Shown: positions 6,577 to 8,030 of the stretch, one piece after another
Numbering within the stretch: the first letter of the stretch is position 1
Layout: every line of letters starts with the position of its first letter
NCBI GenBank assembly: GCA_934539245.1
Contig: CAKTCK010000066.1
Location: 1 to 8,030 of the forward strand
Reading direction: 5' to 3'
Origin: an uncultured Faecalibacterium sp.
GTDB lineage: Bacteria > Bacillota > Clostridia > Oscillospirales > Ruminococcaceae
Length of the DNA: 8,030 nucleotides
Made by a program: the position numbers and the translations under genes
The notes under the pieces: model-generated
The model's database searches: none
Told to the model about the DNA's origin: nothing
Seen by the model: the letters and a program-made list of their open reading frames with translations, nothing else

Positions 6577-8030
6577 ATGATGAAGAAAATTTCCCGCCGC
6601 TCGTTTTTGCAGGCTTGCGGCCTTGCAGCCGCCACGGCAGCGCTGACCGCCTGCGGCAACAGTGGCAGTAAGACCGAGACAGCAAAAAAAGACAATGCGC
6701 ACGAAGCCGTTACCTTTATGGCACCTTATAAAGAAGTAGAAGCCTTTATTGAGCAGGTGCACAGCGTTTACCCGGAAGTGAACATGGAGGTCGTGCCCTA
6801 CAGCGGTGATAACACCACCACCTGTTTGCAGAATATGTTTGCAGCGGGCGACCTGCCGGACGTCTGCACCTTGACGTACTACAACCCCCGGATCGATTTG
6901 GTCTCCGACAAACTACTGGATCTTTCCGGTTACGATTTTACCGACAACTATGTGGAGTCCCGCCTGCAGGATGTATTTGATAACGGTGCCATCTATCTGC
7001 TGCCTTCAACCTACAACTGCTACGGCATCACCTACAACAAGACTCTGCTGAAAAAACACGGCTGGGAACTGCCCAATTCCTTTGCCGAGCTGGAAGCGCT
7101 GGCTGCAAAAGCCAAGGAAGCCGGGGTCGATTTCTGCCTGCCGCAGATCCAGTACCCGGGCTACGGCTTCCAGTACCTGTGCAACATTGCAGACGCCGAT
7201 TTTCTCGGCACGCTGGACGGCAAACAGTGGCAGAAGGATTATCTTTCCGGCAAGGCAAACGTCAGCAACACCCCCGGTATGGTGCAGGCGATGGCGTATG
7301 TCAAAAAGTGGAAGGACATCGGGATGCTGAACGGCTCCGGCGATGCTCTTGACGACAGTGTGACCCGGCAGAGGATGGCCGAGGGCAACACCCTGTTTTT
7401 GATCGGCAACACCAACGGCATCGTAGAGGCAGACGGCAACGCCGATAAATTCGGGCTGATGCCGTTTCTCTCGGAGGACGGCACCCAGAACGTTTTTGTG
7501 CTGAATGTGAACCGTTTTTACGGTCTGAATAAAAAGCTGGAGCAGAACCCCCAGAAGCTGGAGGACGCGCTCAAGGTGATGCGCGTGCTTTCCACCGTTG
7601 CGGGCACCAGCGCTCTGCAGCCCGCAACAGCGCTGAAAAGCAGCCTGCTGCCCTTCAAGGACGCAAAAGCTGACGACACCTATTATGCTGACATCGCCAA
7701 CGCCCTGAACGCGGGCAATACCGCGCCCTTTATCTACTCCGGCTGGGAAAATACCATTGTAACCACCGGCAACAAGATGCTGGACTTCATGAAGGGCAAC
7801 GCCACCATGGAAGATGTGATTCGTCAGCTGGACGAGGATCAGGATAGTGTTGTGAACAACACCCCGGAGCTCATTACCACCGTCACCGAGGAACTTTCGC
7901 AGGAGGATTGCGCCATGCTGGTGGGGCGCTGCTTTGCACAGGCTACCGGCAGTGACCTTGCGCTGGTCTCGCTGAGCACATGGATCCCCGGCAACCCCAC
8001 CGATCAGAACCACCACGGCGTAGCCGCCAA
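6577..8030 (+). CDS. Solute-binding lipoprotein fused to a 5'-nucleotidase C-terminal-like domain (3' end outside window)
   Basis: The start is ATG 6577, with GAGGAAG at 6560-6566; a second ATG follows at once. At least 484 residues are encoded and the frame is still open at the window edge. The signal peptide has a twin-arginine-like SRRSFLQ (6-12) and lipobox LTAC with Cys26. Residues about 43-425 read as a family-1 (MalE-type) ABC substrate-binding protein: AAGDLPDV at 89-96, YGITYNKTLLKKHGWELP from 149, and later a GNTLFLIGNTNG hinge-like stretch. From about residue 430 the sequence changes to TVTEELSQEDCAMLVGRCFA, then QATGSDLALVSLSTW. This resembles the opening of the 5'-nucleotidase (UshA-type) C-terminal domain, usually seen as GxxxADAxxxATGADIALVN. 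No metallophosphatase domain is present in the visible part. I infer capture of a nucleoside, nucleotide or sugar ligand at the cell surface. The binding-protein call is firm; the second domain is moderately supported and is cut by the window end. Confidence 0.82.
   Translation, partial: MMKKISRRSFLQACGLAAATAALTACGNSGSKTETAKKDNAHEAVTFMAPYKEVEAFIEQVHSVYPEVNMEVVPYSGDNTTTCLQNMFAAGDLPDVCTLTYYNPRIDLVSDKLLDLSGYDFTDNYVESRLQDVFDNGAIYLLPSTYNCYGITYNKTLLKKHGWELPNSFAELEALAAKAKEAGVDFCLPQIQYPGYGFQYLCNIADADFLGTLDGKQWQKDYLSGKANVSNTPGMVQAMAYVKKWKDIGMLNGSGDALDDSVTRQRMAEGNTLFLIGNTNGIVEADGNADKFGLMPFLSEDGTQNVFVLNVNRFYGLNKKLEQNPQKLEDALKVMRVLSTVAGTSALQPATALKSSLLPFKDAKADDTYYADIANALNAGNTAPFIYSGWENTIVTTGNKMLDFMKGNATMEDVIRQLDEDQDSVVNNTPELITTVTEELSQEDCAMLVGRCFAQATGSDLALVSLSTWIPGNPTDQNHHGVAA

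Noticed and set aside
7006..8016. A 336-codon - strand open frame
   Set aside because: It mirrors the solute-binding protein gene codon for codon; the + strand product has a signal peptide and family motifs, while this one has none.

Overview
The window looks like chromosomal DNA of a gut anaerobe of the Oscillospiraceae/Ruminococcaceae (Clostridia), with Faecalibacterium or a close relative most likely. This rests on the GC-rich, strongly clostridial coding style, on AAAGGAG-type ribosome binding sites, and on gene families common in that group: a CD1871A-type CXXC peptide next to a polyferredoxin and a TlpA lipoprotein, a C_GCAxxG_C_C protein, and an Ala-rich SRRSFL-type lipoprotein binding protein. 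The assignment is from pattern and memory, not from a database search.

Left part (1-1928, + strand): a compact three-gene operon for extracytoplasmic thiol/electron transfer, ending in a good intrinsic terminator. It encodes a small membrane peptide with a CMEC motif (5' end outside the window), a membrane polyferredoxin with two ferredoxin-type 4Fe-4S motifs, and a thioredoxin-fold lipoprotein. The inferred flow is cytoplasmic electrons, then Fe-S membrane protein, then thioredoxin lipoprotein on the outer face.

Middle (2020-4700): a + strand gene that I read as the N-terminal half of a SpoIID-like/peptidoglycan-binding protein stops abruptly after a YPTW motif, where the SpoIID-like core would begin. 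It runs straight into the end of a large serine recombinase gene on the - strand. The recombinase and a 48-codon helper-sized ORF are the only genes of what looks like a roughly 1.9 kb solo serine-recombinase element. The missing half of the interrupted gene does not resume on the other side. Instead there is a terminator and a 32-codon orphan C-terminal reading frame on the - strand, so the site looks like a rearrangement or deletion scar as well as an insertion.

Right-middle (4698-6213, - strand): a tightly packed operon of a C_GCAxxG_C_C redox-type protein, a low-molecular-weight protein tyrosine phosphatase and a cysteine-rich pentapeptide-repeat protein, with an extended -10 promoter upstream.

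Right (6214-8030, + strand): an AT-rich divergent intergenic region, then a strong vegetative-type promoter (TTGAAA-17-TACAAT with TGn). A structured leader of about 155 nt carries an unexpected 43-codon cysteine-containing open frame. The leader is followed by a lipoprotein that begins as a family-1 ABC solute-binding protein and, before the window ends, continues into what looks like the start of a 5'-nucleotidase C-terminal domain. I regard that fusion and the leader ORF as the most novel-looking items, and the broken gene with its solo recombinase as the most informative evolutionary event. I see no CRISPR array, tRNA or rRNA.
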